Positions 42,829 to 52,445 of a stretch of DNA of 64,000 nucleotides are shown here, piece by piece. The notes beneath the pieces are model-generated. The model saw only the letters and a program-made list of their open reading frames with translations. It did no database searches and was not told where the DNA came from. The stretch comes from Callaeas wilsoni (lineage: Eukaryota; Chordata; Aves; Passeriformes; Callaeidae). Where the stretch lies: NCBI GenBank assembly GCA_013398955.1, contig VWPU01011703.1, positions 23,227 to 87,226 of the forward strand. The letters run 5' to 3'. Each line of letters starts with the position of its first letter. Position 1 is the first letter of the stretch. A program made the position numbers and the translations under genes.

Positions 42829-43489
42829 GGGAGCAGCAGTGGAGCCGTGCCCTGCCCGCATGGCAGAGCAAACCCTCTCTCCTGCTGCACTTGCTGCAGC
42901 TGGCACCAGTTCCTCACTGCAGTTTCCAGAAAAGTCCTATTACCCCAAGGAGCCCTGGCAGTGCCAGCGGTGTCCGGCCCACCTGGAGTGCCAGCTTGCC
43001 CCCAGCTGCAGGGCAGAGGGATCCTGCTCTGCCCAGGGTGTGATGCCGCTGTGCCATTGCCGTTGCCGTGCAGCTGATGGGATGCAGCAGGGAGGGGACC
43101 CCAAACCTCAGCGGCTGTTTTGGGGGTCTCCAGTGCTTGACCACGGTGGGCATCGAGCAGCAGGGCCCCTCCCTCTTGGGCTGGCTGGCGACAGGGCAGC
43201 TGGAAGTGCCGGTGGAGCTGTACTGACGGGAAGAGCTCCGGGCACACCACAGAGAGGATTTCTTAACCCAGCAGGAGCCTCCTGGGCAGGTCTCGGGGAA
43301 GATGAGAGCTCTGGAGTGCTGTTCTCTAAGTTCAGCAGAGGAAAGTGCTGGCTAAGCTGCTCCTCTGGCTCACCCCACGCTTTCCCTGCCGGCTTTCCGT
43401 GCAGGTGTAATGGATGGAGCAGAGTGGGATTGAAGGTCTTGGGGGCAGAGAAGACAGCGCGTGAGCCATCAGTCAGGTGCAAAAGCAAA
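42829..43489. other. GC-rich spacer, no gene seen
   Basis: Open frames extend from the neighbouring repeat but show no domain. Nothing else recognised. Confidence 0.5.
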
Positions 43490-43690
43490 GTAGTAACATT
43501 TCAGGGCAGTAATTTTTAATAATTTATGAGTTTCACTCGGTTCCCAGAGTGTTATTACCTCACTTAACATCATTTACAAATTACACATGATCCCATCAAT
43601 TGTAGTAAAGTGAGGAAGTGTCTGGGAGACGCTCAAAAATCAAACGCTATAGAGCAAATGAGAATTTATGAACCCGAACGGGCTGCAGTG
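43490..43690. promoter_or_regulatory. AT-rich candidate conserved element
   Basis: Contains CAGTAATTTTTAATAATTTATG near 43506 (in parts), GTGTTATTACCTC near 43549, TTTACAAATTACAC near 43572 and CCCATCAATTGTAG near 43590. Unique and stop-rich. Role inferred. Confidence 0.36.
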
Positions 43691-44304
43691 ACGGCAGGGG
43701 CAGCCATGCAGCGCCCAGGTGCCACTTGCCCCAGTGCTGCTGCTCTGTCCCCTCACTCGTGTGTCCCTGGGATGAAGTGTGGTGGCTGCAGAGCGTGAGA
43801 GAAGGGACAAGGGATGAGCTGTGGGACCTGCCCACACTCGTGTTCTGTCCTGTCCCTGCGAGGAGGGAAGGCAGGCAGGAAGCAAGCCCTGGTCCCACTC
43901 TTCTCCTCCTCGACAGCGCTGCATCCCGGGCGAGCTCGGGAAAGCGCCACTTCCTTTGTGTCACCGGTGGCACACGAACCTTCTCCATGGCAACACAGAC
44001 AGCGGCGGCAGGACCCGCTGGGATGCTCTGCCAGAGGGGGACTGGGCACCACTCGGGCAGCACCAGCAGCGAGGGCTTCAGGGGCTCCAGCCGAGCCCCT
44101 CGGGATCTGGAGGAAGGGAATCTGCCCAGCTGCAGCAGCCCATGGCATGAGCAGCTCGCCGTGTGCCCTGTGGGATGCTGAGCGGGGCTGCGCACCTTGG
44201 TGTGGGCTAAATGAAGGTTGGGAGGAGCATCCATGGACTGCTTGGCACGGGCAGGACTCCCTGGATGGGGAGCTGCAGTCCCCAAATTGCCAGCGATATT
44301 AGCG
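43691..44304. other. GC-rich spacer, no gene seen
   Basis: Two or three overlapping frames on each strand, none with a recognisable motif. Confidence 0.5.
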
Positions 44305-44740
44305 GGCTCCGTGGCCAGGAACTGCCTCATCTACAAACAGATTATTTTTAAGTGAAAAGACAGTGGCAGCTGCTTAAATGCATTGACTTGTTGGAAACCA
44401 CACAGATTTGGATACCGATGGCACTGAGTGCTATCGCTGAGGCGTCTCGGCCCATCTGCGTAAAGTAACTATTGATTTTGGTTGATATGCATCGATTCTA
44501 AGAAAACTGCCCTGCTTTGAAAATGAACTTCCAGTAGTTTCAAGGGAAGAGGCAGCGAGCGGTGTCTGTCTCGCAGGGCTCCCTCGTTTCGTTAAAGGTG
44601 GCTCCTGCATCTGAAAAACAGGAGCGAAGGCAAACAAATAGCTCAGAGGGAATTAAAACGCATCGATCCTCGGGGCGGGGGATAATGGCCTCCGCTAAAA
44701 GCTTTTGGAGACGTTAATACATCGCTTTGAATAAAGATCT
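44305..44740. promoter_or_regulatory. AT-rich candidate conserved element
   Basis: Includes CAGATTATTTTTAAGTG near 44339, AAATGCATTGACTTG near 44376, ACTATTGATTTTGG near 44468, ATATGCATCGATTC near 44485 and AATTAAAACGCATCGATCC near 44651. ATCGAT occurs twice and several CpGs are retained, similar to the island at 11420-11765. Unique and stop-rich; function inferred. Confidence 0.38.
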
Positions 44741-45629
44741 GCCTCCACCCGCGCCGCCCGCGCTGCTGGGGCGGGAGGTGCAGAGCTCACGCCTGTCCTG
44801 GTGCGTTCCCGGTCCGCAGGAGACCGGGCTGTGCCAGCTGTCCCTCGCTGTCCCTCGCTGTCACCTCTGTCCGTCCAGCCGCAGTATCTCCTCCTCGCAG
44901 GCATTTTAATTGGCAGGGAAGGGCAGTGCCTGGGCAGCGGGTCTCGGGCAGCCTGACCTGGCAGAGCTGCACCATCCAGAGCAACAGGCAGAGAGTCCAT
45001 CTGGGAGAGTCAGTCCGAGTGCCTCCAGCAGTCCTCTCTGTTAATTAAAGGTATTAATTGGCATGCAGCCTGTTTATTTAAAGAGGCAGTGGCCTCTGCG
45101 GTGCCTGGCAGCAATTAGAGCTGCCCGGAGATCTGGGCACACAGAGAGCAGAGTTTGTGAGGGACTTCTGTCCCAATCCCTGGGAAGGACAGTGCTGCCG
45201 CTGGGAGCCCTGCGAGGGGGCAGGGAGCCCAAGGGATGCCCGCGGGGATGGATCTGTCCCTGCTGTCCCCTGTCTCCTCCCGGCCCCTCTGTGCAGCCAC
45301 TGAACACCCAGCGTGTGCTGTGAGCGAGACCTGGTGCAAGCAGGGGAGTTTGAACGTCAGGAAACACATTTTTGGTGAAAGATGTGTTGGGTGAAAGATG
45401 TGTTTCCTTCCCTTCACTGATTAATTTGCACTATAAGCCACATGAGGGATGCCTTTGTTGTGGTATTTCATGGTCATTCCTGAGCAGCCTGGACACTGCT
45501 CCTGCATCCCAGGAAGGTGATGGGATGCAGCAGAGGCACTGGCATCATGCCCTGACCGGGCAGCCGGTGGGTGACAGCTCCAAGGGTTCAGGCGCTCCGC
45601 CCTGGCTCGGTTAAAGTCCTTGCACTTCC
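44741..45629. other. GC-rich spacer with small duplications
   Basis: TGTCCCTCGC is doubled near 44839, and GGTGAAAGATGTGTT occurs twice within about 30 bp near 45376-45403. TTAATTAAAGG and TATTAATTGGC lie near 45040-45062. No gene seen. Confidence 0.45.
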
Positions 45630-45830
45630 ATTTCTGAGCGTAGTCTGGGAGTGACATGAAAATTAGATCTAATAATGAATGATTACAACTTCCAAGGTAA
45701 GTCTAGTTGGTTGACTAATCAATTTGGTTAAGTGAAAATCCATAGCAAATGAGGCAGCCGCAGTACAACATTTCTCCATCCAATTTAAATTAAAACACCA
45801 ACCATAATAATTTCACAATTACTCTGGGAC
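45630..45830. promoter_or_regulatory. AT-rich candidate conserved element
   Basis: Carries TAGATCTAATAATGAATG near 45664, GGTTGACTAATCAATTTGG near 45708 and CCATAATAATTTCACAATTAC near 45801 (in parts). Unique, stop-rich, dense ATTA cores. Confidence 0.38.
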
Positions 45831-46659
45831 GATGCACCAGGGACTTGCCCCTTGAGAAGGGAGATGTCAAGGACTGCAGGAGAGGCCCCAGGAGCGGGCG
45901 GGAGCAGGGAGCAGCCTCTGGCACGGCTGGCTGCTGTCAGGTGCCCACAGCTCCCAGGATGAGCCCAGCCCAGGAGCTGGAGAGGGGAACCTGCTCCTTC
46001 AGATCCACTCGTAATTTCTCTGTTCTGCTGTGGCAGGAACGTGAGGGACTGGAACATTAAATCCCCTGGAAAGTCACTGCCGCAGCAGCCTTTACTGGCC
46101 TGAATTATTTATGTGTGTACAGTTGTGCTTTGAGCCAAACTGTGCCCAAAATAAATACTGGCGGTCGCCGGGGTCTGCGTTGGGCACGGGGGCTCCGAGG
46201 GACAGGGGTCTCCTCCACAGCTGGTGGTGGTGAGGCGGGGGCCTGGAGGGGGGCACCAGCACTTCCTGCTGCTGTTTTTGGCCATCCCTTCATCTGTGCC
46301 AGGGATGATGAACAATCCGTGCCCTGGCTGGCTGCCAGGGGTGCCCGGCGGCATCGTGGCACAGTCACCTCGCTTCCCCGGGGGCTGGGGCCAAACTTTG
46401 TAGGACTGTGCTGATAAATAATGGAGCAGCTTCTTCTCCCCATGGCTGTGGAAATGCTCCTGCCCGGCGCGGGAGAAGCCTTTGGATGTGTTTGGATATA
46501 AAAGGGTCAGGCGCTGGTGAGTGAGAGCCAAGAGACATTTATTTCATGCTGGAACGCAGAGGTCCCTGCGCGGGCACTGGCCGAGGAGCAGCACAGATTT
46601 CAGCGCTGGTGTCTCCTGATTCACCTTTCCCAGCCTGGGGAATGGGGGGTTCGTGCCTG
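45831..46659. other. GC-rich spacer, no gene seen
   Basis: Nothing recognised; open frames overlap on both strands. Confidence 0.5.
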
Positions 46660-46920
46660 AACACACAAAATGGTTGCTACCATTGCTGGAAGAATTGTAG
46701 TGTTTCCCTTGGAAAGCTACAGGGAAAAGAGATGATCAGATGTGGCTCGTGTAACAGATGGATTTATGGATTATTTGGAGCCTCTTGTACTAATTTTGCA
46801 AATGCTGTATGTCTGCAGGCTCTTAATAGCTGCATTCCTGGCTAAATGGATAAAGAATATGTCCTGTGGGGACTGCAGGCTTTGGGGAATAACTTATGCA
46901 AATTCTCCGGGCTGAACGGA
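46660..46920. promoter_or_regulatory. Candidate regulatory element with POU octamer
   Basis: Unique sequence of moderate AT content with TACTAATTTTGCAAATGC near 46787 and an exact octamer ATGCAAAT at 46896-46903. A plus-strand frame across it encodes two CxxC pairs, but it has no known fold, no splice context and no homologue I recognise, so I prefer a regulatory reading. Confidence 0.32.
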
Positions 46921-48129
46921 GGTGGTGATGAGTTCCCTCACAGGACTCTGCAGAGCTGCTTGGTGTGACCCAGAGCCCGGGGAGGACGAAGCCTGCAGCC
47001 AGCTCGGTGCTGGGTGGTGCAGCAGGAACGTGGGCGATGCCGTGGGGATGGGACCGTCGCTGCCCTGGGATCAGGATGCTCATTCAGACCACATCCCCGC
47101 AGAGGGACCTGTGGTGGGACCAAAGGATGGAGCTCCTGGGGGCTCGTTTCAGTGCCAGGGCCGGTGTCCCAGCGCTATCCGTGCCACGTCCCTCCTCCTG
47201 GGAGCGTCCCGCCCGCTCCCAGGCTCAGGATGTCCTTTGAATGTTAAGGCTGTGGGTTTATTACCACTTTAGCTCTACCTAAGAGGGAGAGCGCAGGCAG
47301 AGCTGCAGCCCAGCTGGAGAGCAGGAGCCAAAGTGTTGGAAGATGCATTCTGAATGCAAGGTGGAGGGGAGAGAAATTATTAAACTCTCAGATAGCAACA
47401 GAGCTTCCTTTGTGAGCGCTGGAGATGGGAAATTATGCTGAAGCAATGCATTGCAAATCACTCTCTGAAAGGCAGAGAAGGGCCTTTTATCCTGCGGCCC
47501 TGAAGTTTTCCTGGTATCTTTGTATGCAGAGGCATTCCTTCAGGGGAGAAAGAGAAGCCAGCAATTTTGTGCCTGATTGGCAGGCTGTCCAGCACTGGAA
47601 AGATATTTGTTTTTTCAGAGAAGGGCTCACAGGCTGAAATCTCGCTCTTGCATTTTCCATTACAGAGGAAAATGAAACTTGGAAGACGTTCTCAGTGAGC
47701 GCTGCTTGGCCTCGGACTAATAGTGGTGCTCCAGCAGCTTGAGAGGAGGGATGCTCGTCCCGGTGAGCCGGAGCTGGGGATGCGCGTCCTCGTGCCAGGC
47801 TCGGTGCCACTGGGGGTGGATTTGGGGCAGCACGAGCGGCCGCTCAGCCCCCAGGCCCCTCCACAGGCACTGGGCAGGGCCTGGGCAGAGCCCACCAGCC
47901 CTGGCTGCCCCTTCCCCCCTCGCCAGGCTCCTCCATCCAAGGCAGAGAGGAGGAACATCTGCTACCACAAATGCCTCCCGAAGTTCTCCGTGACTCGCGC
48001 TCGGCATCTGCGCTGAACGAGCTTCGCTTGGCTTGTGGAGTGGATCATTCTGGAGTGGGTTCAAGAGGCGCTTCGGAATCAGGAGCGGCAGGGAAGAGCC
48101 TCCAAATCTCACTTTCTTTCCTCACTTCA
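46921..48129. other. Spacer with AT-richer part
   Basis: GC-rich to about 47230, then mixed. Pockets near 47236-47265 (GAATGTTAAGG, GTTTATTACC) and 47370-47460 (GAAATTATTAAACTC, GGGAAATTATGC) could be minor elements. No gene seen. Confidence 0.42.
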
Positions 48130-48557
48130 AGAAAGACATTGAAGTGCTGGAGTGGGTCCAGAGAAGGGCAGTGAAGCTGAGGAAGGGTCTATAGAGTCAG
48201 TGCCGTAAGGAGCGGATGAGGGCCCTCAGCCTCGAGAAAAGGAGGCTCGGGGGATCTTCTGGGTCTCCACAACTCCCGGACAGGGGGAGGTCGGGCTCTG
48301 CTCCCAGGGAACAGGGGCAGGGCAAGAGGAAATGGCCACAAGCTGTGTCAGGGGAGCTTCAGGTTGGACATCAGCAGGAATTTCTCCATGGAAAGGGCGG
48401 TCAGGTCTTGGAAGGGGCTGCCCAGGGAGGTGTCCAGAGAAGGACTGGATGTGGCACTCAGTGCTCTGGTCTGGGTGAGAAGGTGGGGGTCGGTCACAGG
48501 TTGGGCTCAATGAACTTGGAGGTCTTTTCTAACCTCAGTGATCCTGTGATTCTCTAA
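48130..48557 (+). mobile_element. CR1 LINE 3' fragment, longest copy here
   Basis: Ordered CR1 words run the whole length: GACATTGAAGTGCTGGAG, GTCCAGAGAAGGGCAGTGAA, GAGAAAAGGAGGCTCGGGGG, AAGAGGAAATGGCCACAAG, GTGTCAGGGGAGCTTCAGG, TTGGACATCAGCAGGAATTT, GGGCTGCCCAGGGAGG, AACTTGGAGGTCTTTTC, ending GATCCTGTGATTCTCTAATC, the decayed terminal octamer motif. It is 5' truncated with small internal gaps. Only untranslated and extreme C-terminal sequence is included, so no protein is encoded. Confidence 0.95.
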
Positions 48558-48559
48558 TC

Positions 48560-49160
48560 CTCAACAGGGCATCGAGTCAGAACTTCTACCAGGCCTCTCC
48601 TCAGCGCATGGGGAGAGTAACCAGGGATGGGATTCCATAATAACAAACACCTTTGCAGCACCTCATTAAATCACGGCGTTTCTGAAGCACAGCGGGACAC
48701 TTGTGTGAATAAATAGCGCAATCTCCCCGGCTGAAGTATTTTCACATCTGAGTTATTTCCTCTGCATATGATCAGCTCCTTCCTCGGGTTTGTTCGCTCC
48801 CCCGGCTCTGCCATGAATGATTTTCACTGATGAGCACAATTAACAAATGAGAGACAAAGTTGAAAAAAACACGTCAGCCCCCCCAGCCTGCCTTTAATGT
48901 TTTAAAGTTTAACAAATCGCCCAGGAAAATGGAGTGAGGAGAGATCGCTGTGGTGGATCACGGCACAGCTTCTCCCTCCTTCTTGCTGCTTGTCTTTGTA
49001 GGTGACAAAACGACAAAAAAGGAGAAAGAGAGAAAAGAGGATGGCCATAAAAACCCAGTGGAAAGACAGACGGGGTGTTTATGGGACCAGTGCATTTGTG
49101 GGTAGCAGGGGATGAGCAAGGCTGTGAATTGGATTTAAAGTAAAGTTAATTTACTTTCGT
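48560..49160. promoter_or_regulatory. AT-rich candidate conserved element between CR1 and LTR
   Basis: Contains CTCATTAAATCACGGCG near 48662, ATGAATGATTTTCACTGATG near 48813, GCACAATTAACAAATGAGAG near 48834, TTTAATGTTTTAAAGTTTAAC near 48893 (in parts) and AAGTTAATTTACTTTCG near 49143. ATTAACAAATG combines an ATTA core with a SOX-like word. Unique and stop-rich, bounded by two transposon insertions but not invaded by them. Confidence 0.38.
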
Positions 49161-49259
49161 ACCGGTTGCAGCCTGACATCCATCAGAGCCGTGTGGGAGC
49201 TCTTTCTACAAACGGAGGGGTTCCCCAGCCTCAGTCTCTGGAGTGTGAGCCTGGCCCCG

Positions 49260-49863
49260 TGTGCTGGTTTGAAAGCAAAACCAGTGAGAAACTCCCAGTC
49301 AGAAGGACCATTTAATAGGAAAAACTAAAATAAATGCAATAGTACAAAAAAGAAACCACTGACAGAGTCAGGATACAACCTGACACCCTGTCAGTCAGGG
49401 TGTTGGTAGCGGTCCAATAAAATGGTGGCTGCAGTCCTCCAGAGTTCTGCTGAAGATGGTTCTGTTGAAGCAGTGATCCTGTAGAAAAAGTCTGGTCGTC
49501 ACCTGAAGGTCCAGTGGTAGCTCTTGTCCTCTAGGAATCCAGTAGGTAAGGGCTGACTCTGGTGTTCGAAATCTTAGCTTATATCCAGGATGGGATGCTT
49601 GGTTCCTCCCTCTGGGCAGAGCATCTCACAATGGGCGGATGGAATTTTGTCAGTCCTGTGGTGAGACTGGATGGCCCATTACCAGGAGATATCCCCCTAG
49701 AGGGAGGATGGGTCATGGGAGCGATAAGGAACCCTGCCCCACCCGGTTCCGACAGCTGGCCTATTAACAGAAGATAGTCCAGACAAAGGAGGCAAGGGAC
49801 ACAGCCCCACCTAGGTTTAACAGCTCCTGAAGATGGTAATAGAATACACTGCAACCCAGGACA
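49260..49863 (-). mobile_element. Solo LTR, songbird ERVL-like, with target duplication
   Basis: A 604-bp unit bounded by the 5-bp direct repeat CCCCG at 49255-49259 and 49864-49868. Read on the minus strand it begins TGTCCTGGGTTGC and ends CCAGCACA, the canonical TGT...ACA of retroviral LTRs; the TGTCCTGG start is shared with abundant songbird LTRs. On that strand GGATATAAGC (49577-49586) is a TATA-like box near mid-element, and ATTAAA (49311-49316) may be the polyadenylation signal. No gag-pol-env sequence or second LTR flanks it, so it is a solo LTR left by recombination. A 5-bp duplication fits ERVL-type integration. Intact ends and duplication imply a fairly recent insertion. Orientation is inferred from these signals. 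Confidence 0.9.
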
Positions 49864-49868
49864 CCCCG

Positions 49869-50457
49869 TGTGTGCCCAGGGGCGATGGATGGGGACGGAG
49901 CTGGGCTGCGGAATGCAGCCCCCTGAGGGATCCCAGGGCATGGATCCCAGCGGGTTCCTGCGTAGGCTTCCAGGGGTCCCAGTGCAGGGTTCTGGGGGTT
50001 TCCCACTGTGGGATCCTGGGGGACTCCCTGGGTGCCTCTTCCCAACCTCTCCAGCTCCCCAGCACCTGTTGAGGGACCCCGCCACACCCCAGTGCTCCCC
50101 GGTCTCCCCCCCTCCACACCGCCTTCCGTAGGAAGCGTTTTCCAGCACGGTCTAATTACGGGTGAATAACGGGCCCTCCCTCACAGTTAATGTGCTAGGG
50201 AGCTTTATTGCCAACAGGAGAGAGATGACACAGAAGGATATTACACACGGCGTTGCTGGTAATTATTTTTACGGCTCCGTGTGAGGTTTATGGTGGTGGC
50301 TGGGCGCGTTTGGAGGTGCTGCCGCCTCCCGATTCGGAGTAATTAATGTTCCCCGTGCCCCGTGGGCGGCCGGGCAGGGACGTGCCAGGGTCAGGGGCTG
50401 TGGTGGGCGCTGGGCTGGTGCCAGGAAAAGGCTCTCGGCGGCCTGGTGGTGCCAGTC
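49869..50457. other. Spacer, no gene seen
   Basis: GC-rich sequence with GGGATCC and TTCCAGGGGTCCC-type words, followed by AT-richer DNA at about 50150-50285 (GTCTAATTACGGG near 50150, GGTAATTATTTTTACGG near 50259). No gene recognised. Confidence 0.45.
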
Positions 50458-51118
50458 TGCTGCCTGCACCGCTCTGTCTGCACGGTTCTGCCTGCACGGC
50501 TCTGCCTGCGCGGCTCTGCCTGCCCCGCTCTGCCTGCACGGCTCTGCTTGCAGGGCTGCGTGCAGGGTGCTCTGACTGCACCGCTCTGCCTGCACCGCGC
50601 TGCGTGCAGGGCCCTGCCGGCACTGCTCTGACTGCACCGCTCTGCCTGCACGGTTCTGCCTGCACGGCTCTGCTTGCAGCGCTCTGGCTGCACGGCTCTG
50701 CCTGCAGGGCTCTGCCTGCGCGGCTCTGCCTGCGCGGCGCTGCCTGCCCCGCTCTGCCTGCGCCGCTCTGCCTCCCCCCCTCTGCCTCCCCCCCTCTGCC
50801 TCCCCCCCTCTGCCTCCCCCCCTCTGCCTCCCCCCCTCTGCCTCCCCCCCTCTGCCTCCCCCCCTCTGCCTCCCCCCCTCTGCCTCCCCCCCTCTGCCTC
50901 CCCCCCTCTGCCTCCCCCCCTCTGCCTCCCCCCCTCTGCCTCCCCCCCTCTGCCTCCCCCCCTCTGCCTCCCCCCCTCTGCCTCCCCCCCTCTGCCTCCC
51001 CCCCTCTGCCTCCCCCCCTCTGCCTCCCCCCCTCTGCCTCCCCCCCTCTGCCTCCCCCCCTCTGCCTGCGCCCCTCTGCCTGCACGGCTCTGCCTGCGCT
51101 GCTCTGCCTGTGCCCTTG
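50458..51118. repeat. 14-bp minisatellite, about 47 units
   Basis: The left half (to 50766) consists of diverged 14-bp units like TCTGCCTGCACGGC with some indels. The right half, 50767-51060, is 21 consecutive units of TCTGCCTCCCCCCC that look identical by eye, followed by a few left-type units to about 51118. On the minus strand each unit carries a seven-guanine tract, giving strong G-quadruplex potential. Three units make 42 bp, so all frames stay open and give proline/leucine- or glycine/arginine-rich peptides up to about 310 residues. These are artefacts. Confidence 0.96.
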
Positions 51119-51229
51119 TCCCTCAGGGCCGCCACCTCCAGACTTGTTCCTTCCCCCTCTCGTTGCCCAAACTCTCCCTCGGCAAAGCCAAGCGTTTCTC
51201 CTGGCAAAGAACTTGTTTCTCTAAAGAAA

Positions 51230-51720
51230 ATGAAGGGATGTAAACATCTTGAAAGGTGATGAATTCTCGTAGCCTTTCTCTAGTGAATTTTGCTTCTGTA
51301 AATCTCTTCCCTCTCTCTTTGCGTCTGCTAATTGGTCTTAGCATTAATTAATCTGATTTCATTATATTCTCTTTAATTTGTCAAGATACCACTTCTTTCT
51401 TGGGCAAAGAAACGCTTTAGAGAGTTGTCACAACTGGAATAATTCCCCCCCCTTAAAATTACCAGAGAAGTCATTATCAATTAAGCTAATTTGCATACAC
51501 ATTAGAGTAATCATTTTAGCTTAGCCAAATTTGTGAAAATTTACATAGTAAATTGACCTTCCACACTTTCACTTAAACATATAAAGTGCAAGAGGGACTC
51601 GCACAGGCCTCGATAGTGAAGTGGGGTTTATTTTTCAGGGCTCTCATACTCAGAGAGGCTTAATTAGACCAAGTAATCTTTTATTTCAGCCGTAATTGCA
51701 AAACAAATAGGTTCTTCCGC
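51230..51720. promoter_or_regulatory. Large AT-rich candidate conserved element, about 490 bp
   Basis: Very sharp transition from the GC minisatellite. Contains TGCTAATTGGTC near 51327, GCATTAATTAATCTG at 51341-51355, TTTAATTTGTCAAG near 51372, TTATCAATTAAGC near 51474, an exact octamer ATTTGCAT at 51489-51496 inside CTAATTTGCATAC, and GAGTAATCATTTTAGC near 51505. Homeodomain, POU and TAATC words together in unique, stop-rich sequence make this the strongest enhancer candidate in the window. Conservation and activity are untested. Confidence 0.5.
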
Positions 51721-52184
51721 AGTTTCTTCCCTTTCCCTTTGCTGAGGGGATGTTGCCAGGGGTCAGCAGAGGGGCCTGCTCCGCTGTCCTCTCCTGTGGA
51801 CCCTGTTTGTGTGCCCGAGGGATCCTCGTTAGGCAGTGGGAGTAGGGGCACAGCAAGGACAAGCACCGAGAGGGAGCTGGGACCTCCCAGGCCGAGCAGG
51901 GCCAGGCAGGGCCCGTGACCTCCAAGCACAAATGGCTGAATTCCCATCTCTGCTTTGCCCGCGAGGTGCAAGGCAGCGGAAAAATGCTCCTCTCGGCCTT
52001 CTAACCAAGCAGCCTTCTTCCCCCACCAGCACACATTTTGGCCTTGAGTGGTTTTAACGGCAGCCTTCATGGTTTGATGGAGGATTTTACACTAATGCAA
52101 GGCATTACCTAGTTAATTTGGCCAGAATAGAGTGTAATTTTGCACGGTCCAAGTCATTGCTGCTTGAGCTAAAACTTCCATTAC
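51721..52184. other. Spacer, no gene seen
   Basis: Mixed composition. Around 52075-52150 AT-rich words (CTAGTTAATTTGG) occur. No exon recognised. Confidence 0.45.
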
Positions 52185-52445
52185 GGCGCCCTGCCCTCCC
52201 CGCGGGGCCGCGCGCGAGGAGATAAGTGGTGCTTTATTAATGGGTGTCCTCGGGAGCTCACCGAGGGGATGGGTGCTCGTGTGCCCGGGGAGGAGCAGGG
52301 CGCGGGAGCTGAGGCCACGACGGGCGCCGGTGGGCGCGTGTGCCACGTGCCGGGGCAGGGGAACGGCCACGCCACGCTCTCGGGATCGCTCCTGCGCGGG
52401 GTCCCTCCAGCGATGGCGGTGCCCGAGGATGCTGCGATGCCAAGT
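52185..52445. other. CpG-dense cluster
   Basis: CpG is dense in GGGGCCGCGCGCGAGG near 52204 and persists through GACGGGCGCCGGTGGGCGCG near 52319 and GCTCTCGGGATCGC near 52376. It looks like a small CpG island within CpG-poor spacer and could be an unannotated promoter or an unmethylated enhancer. No convincing first exon or splice donor follows in either direction. Confidence 0.4.

Noticed and set aside
46546..46845. A 99-codon frame with CYHC and CGSC pairs, like a zinc-binding module
   Set aside because: Only two CxxC pairs, no known fold, no conserved spacing, sits in AT-richer non-coding sequence and lacks splice context. Chance is the simpler explanation.
47660..47700. Possible 29-bp micro-exon between a CATTTTCCATTACAG acceptor and a TCTCAGTGAGC donor
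   Set aside because: The splice words are common, the polypyrimidine tract is weak and there is no partner exon. Unsupported without transcripts.
49562..49777. A 71-codon plus-strand frame in the solo LTR
   Set aside because: It lies in the U3-like part of a non-coding LTR and is antisense to the inferred element; not a viral gene.
50269..51243. Open frames of 190-312 codons on both strands, giving leucine/proline- or glycine/arginine-rich peptides
   Set aside because: They are translations of the 14-bp tandem repeat, open in several frames at once, with no start context, splice sites or non-repeat domain.
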